NCBI RefSeq assembly: GCF_900186995.1
Contig: NZ_LT906463.1
Span: forward strand, 1,798,001 to 1,862,000
DNA: 64,000 nucleotides
Direction of reading: 5' to 3'
Source: Haemophilus pittmaniae
GTDB taxonomy: Bacteria; Pseudomonadota; Gammaproteobacteria; Enterobacterales; Pasteurellaceae
Positions within the stretch are counted from its first letter, which is position 1, and each line of letters starts with the position of its first letter. This document shows positions 62,237 to 64,000 of this stretch, piece after piece. The notes under the pieces are model-generated. The model saw only the letters and a program-made list of their open reading frames with translations, did no database searches and was not told where the DNA came from. A program made the translations under genes and the position numbers.

Positions 62237-64000
62237 GACATCTTGTTGATTATCGTCTTGCGCTTTATCTGTCGGTTGCTCTGCTTCCGTACGTTGGGCT
62301 TGGCCATTCTCTTGAACCTCTTCCCAACCACTCGGTGCGGTCACCGGACGACGTTCCATCAATTGTTTGATTTGCTCTTCTTCGATGGTTTCATATTTCA
62401 CCAAAGCATCTTTCATGGCATGTAGAATATCCATATTATCAAGCAACAATTGACGCGCTCGATCATAATTGCGGGCAATTAGCGCTCGCACTTCTTCATC
62501 GATCAAATGAGCGGTTTCATCGGACATATGTTTCGCTTTCGCCATGGAGCGGCCAAGGAATACTTCGCCTTCATCTTCCGCATATAGAATCGGGCCAAGT
62601 TTTTCCGAGAAGCCCCATTGGGTCACCATATTACGGGCAATATTAGTTGCCACTTTAATATCATTGGATGCACCCGTGGAAACATTTTCCTCGCCATAAA
62701 TCAATTCTTCCGCCAAACGTCCCGCATACATGGTGGACAATTTGCTTTCCAATTGTTTTTGACTAATGCTAATTTGATCGCCTTCCGGTAAGAAGAAGGT
62801 AACCCCTAAAGCGCGGCCGCGTGGAATAATGGTCACTTTGTGCACCGGATCGTGTTCAGGTACTAAATACCCCACAATCGCATGTCCAGCTTCATGATAA
62901 GCCGTAGATTCTTTTTGTTTCTCGGTCATCACCATGGTACGGCGTTCCGGTCCCATGTTGATCTTATCCTTGGCTTTTTCAAATTCCAACATAGTCACTG
63001 TTCGTTTATCGGAACGTGCAGCAAACAATGCGGCCTCATTCACCAAGTTGGCTAAATCCGCACCGGAGTACCCCGGTGTACCACGTGCTAAGGTCATTGC
63101 ATTAACATCCGGAGCAACCGGTACTTTACGCATATGCACTTTAAGGATCTGTTCACGACCTTTCACATCCGGTAAACCAACCACAACCTGACGGTCAAAA
63201 CGTCCCGGACGGGTTAATGCTGGGTCCAAGACATCCGGTCGGTTGGTTGCAGCAATCACAATAACGCCATCATGTCCGCCGAAACCATCCATTTCCACCA
63301 ACATTTGGTTTAGGGTTTGTTCGCGTTCATCATGTCCACCGCCTAGGCCTGCACCACGTTGACGACCAACTGCATCGATTTCATCGATAAAGATTAAACA
63401 AGGCGCATTTTTCTTCGCCTGTTCAAACATATCACGAACCCGTGAAGCACCAACCCCGACAAACATTTCCACAAAATCAGAACCGGAAATGGTAAAAAAT
63501 GGCACTTTGGCCTCACCGGCAATGGCTTTTGCCAATAAGGTTTTACCGGTTCCCGGCGGTCCTACCATCAAAATACCTTTTGGAATGCGGCCACCGAGTT
63601 TTTGGAATTTATTTGGATCACGTAAGAAATCAACAATTTCGCCCACTTCTTCCTTCGCTTCATCACAACCGGCCACATCGGCAAAGGTGACTTTGATTTG
63701 ATCCTGGGTAAGCATCTTGGCACGGCTTTTCCCAAAGCTCATGGCCTTGCCGCCACCACCTTGCATTTGACGCATAAAGAAAACCCACACCCCAACCAAG
63801 AACAACATCGGGAACCAGGAAATCAAAATTTGTGATAAAAGACCGCGACGTTCAATCGGAGTACCTTCCACTTTGACTTTTTTGCTTAATAAATCGTCGA
63901 GCAATTTATTATCTTCTAATGGTGGCATCACTGTAGTGTATTTAGCACCATCGGTTTTGGTCACGGCAATCTCATTGGCATCAAAGCGCACTTCTTTTAC
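62234..64000 (-). CDS. ftsH: ATP-dependent zinc metalloprotease FtsH, C-terminal part
   Basis: Membrane-bound AAA+ protease degrading LpxC, sigma-32 and damaged membrane proteins. About 588 residues are in the window; the first transmembrane helix and part of the periplasmic region lie beyond base 64000. Visible: periplasmic end ([18 protein letters not shown]), second membrane helix ([17 protein letters not shown]), Walker A GPPGTGKT, second region of homology [10 protein letters not shown], and zinc motif HEAGH. The reading frame is open to the window edge (KEVRFDAN), so a GTG at 63991 is internal, not a start. The acidic Gln-rich tail after residue about 545 is family-typical. Confidence 0.96.
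   Translation of the reverse strand, partial: VKEVRFDANEIAVTKTDGAKYTTVMPPLEDNKLLDDLLSKKVKVEGTPIERRGLLSQILISWFPMLFLVGVWVFFMRQMQGGGGKAMSFGKSRAKMLTQDQIKVTFADVAGCDEAKEEVGEIVDFLRDPNKFQKLGGRIPKGILMVGPPGTGKTLLAKAIAGEAKVPFFTISGSDFVEMFVGVGASRVRDMFEQAKKNAPCLIFIDEIDAVGRQRGAGLGGGHDEREQTLNQMLVEMDGFGGHDGVIVIAATNRPDVLDPALTRPGRFDRQVVVGLPDVKGREQILKVHMRKVPVAPDVNAMTLARGTPGYSGADLANLVNEAALFAARSDKRTVTMLEFEKAKDKINMGPERRTMVMTEKQKESTAYHEAGHAIVGYLVPEHDPVHKVTIIPRGRALGVTFFLPEGDQISISQKQLESKLSTMYAGRLAEELIYGEENVSTGASNDIKVATNIARNMVTQWGFSEKLGPILYAEDEGEVFLGRSMAKAKHMSDETAHLIDEEVRALIARNYDRARQLLLDNMDILHAMKDALVKYETIEEEQIKQLMERRPVTAPSGWEEVQENGQAQRTEAEQPTDKAQDDNQQDV

Noticed and set aside
63991..64000. GTG start for ftsH at 63991
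   Set aside because: The frame continues upstream to the window edge with matching FtsH residues, so the gene is cut by the boundary.
1..64000. CRISPR array, tRNA, rRNA, prophage or complete insertion sequence
   Set aside because: No regularly spaced repeats, cloverleaf candidates, phage structural genes or transposase reading frames were recognised.

Overview
This window is a stretch of chromosome from a gammaproteobacterium of the family Pasteurellaceae (Haemophilus, Aggregatibacter and Pasteurella relatives). The proteins read like enterobacterial and Haemophilus orthologues. The SDR-trpB-trpA order is the one I recall from Haemophilus influenzae. Exact copies of the Haemophilus-type uptake sequence core AAGTGCGGT are present, but I found only five, far fewer than expected for a typical member. 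Base composition is moderate, with clearly AT-rich islands at 34.4-36.9 kb, 46.9-47.5 kb and 50.4-51.5 kb. I saw no rRNA, tRNA, CRISPR array, prophage or intact insertion sequence.

Layout. 1-8.4 kb, minus strand: the 5' part of sucA, a ComEA-like helix-hairpin-helix protein, ycbL, ycbK, ycbB (ldtD), prc and proQ, i.e. cell-wall remodelling and envelope proteolysis. 8.6-12.5 kb, plus: letA-letB (envelope lipid transport). 13-16.9 kb: class Ia ribonucleotide reductase nrdA and nrdB with an unknown 85-residue gene between them, behind two NrdR boxes. 17-24.1 kb: a DASS transporter, folE, moeA-moeB, tsuA-tsuB (thiosulfate uptake) and a SIMPL protein. 24.2-27 kb: pseudoazurin, a di-haem cytochrome c peroxidase and fdhE. 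27.2-34 kb: rimI-holD, two lipoproteins, rsmC, a PEBP protein, dld, pgpB and ribA. 34.4-36.9 kb: a foreign-looking TIR-STAND gene directly after metH. 41.3-44 kb: SDR-trpBA behind a TrpR operator. 44.2-46.8 kb: aroA, purU, hns. 47-52.8 kb: a decayed HNH endonuclease, valS, an unusual two-OB-fold nuclease, an ASCH gene, a lipoprotein and holC. 53-64 kb: fumC, a chalcone-isomerase-like protein, rimK, grxA, prfC, a peroxiredoxin, metC, mpl and a partial ftsH.

Two things stand out. First, twelve copies of an intergenic repeat whose two conserved end blocks, AAACGCCC and ATTGATTTTATTAG, always start exactly 48 bases apart while the interior varies. Some copies lie between direct repeats of GTGACAT. 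I do not recognise the family. Second, a set of accessory, probably defence-related genes sits at housekeeping boundaries: a TIR-STAND sensor behind metH, and nuclease genes on both sides of valS (one decayed, one intact with two tandem cold-shock-like repeats and a divergent PD-(D/E)XK core). Further points are a MoeB without its four zinc cysteines and a TrpR operator in front of SDR-trpBA.

All calls come from reading the sequence and from family knowledge; no database search was run.
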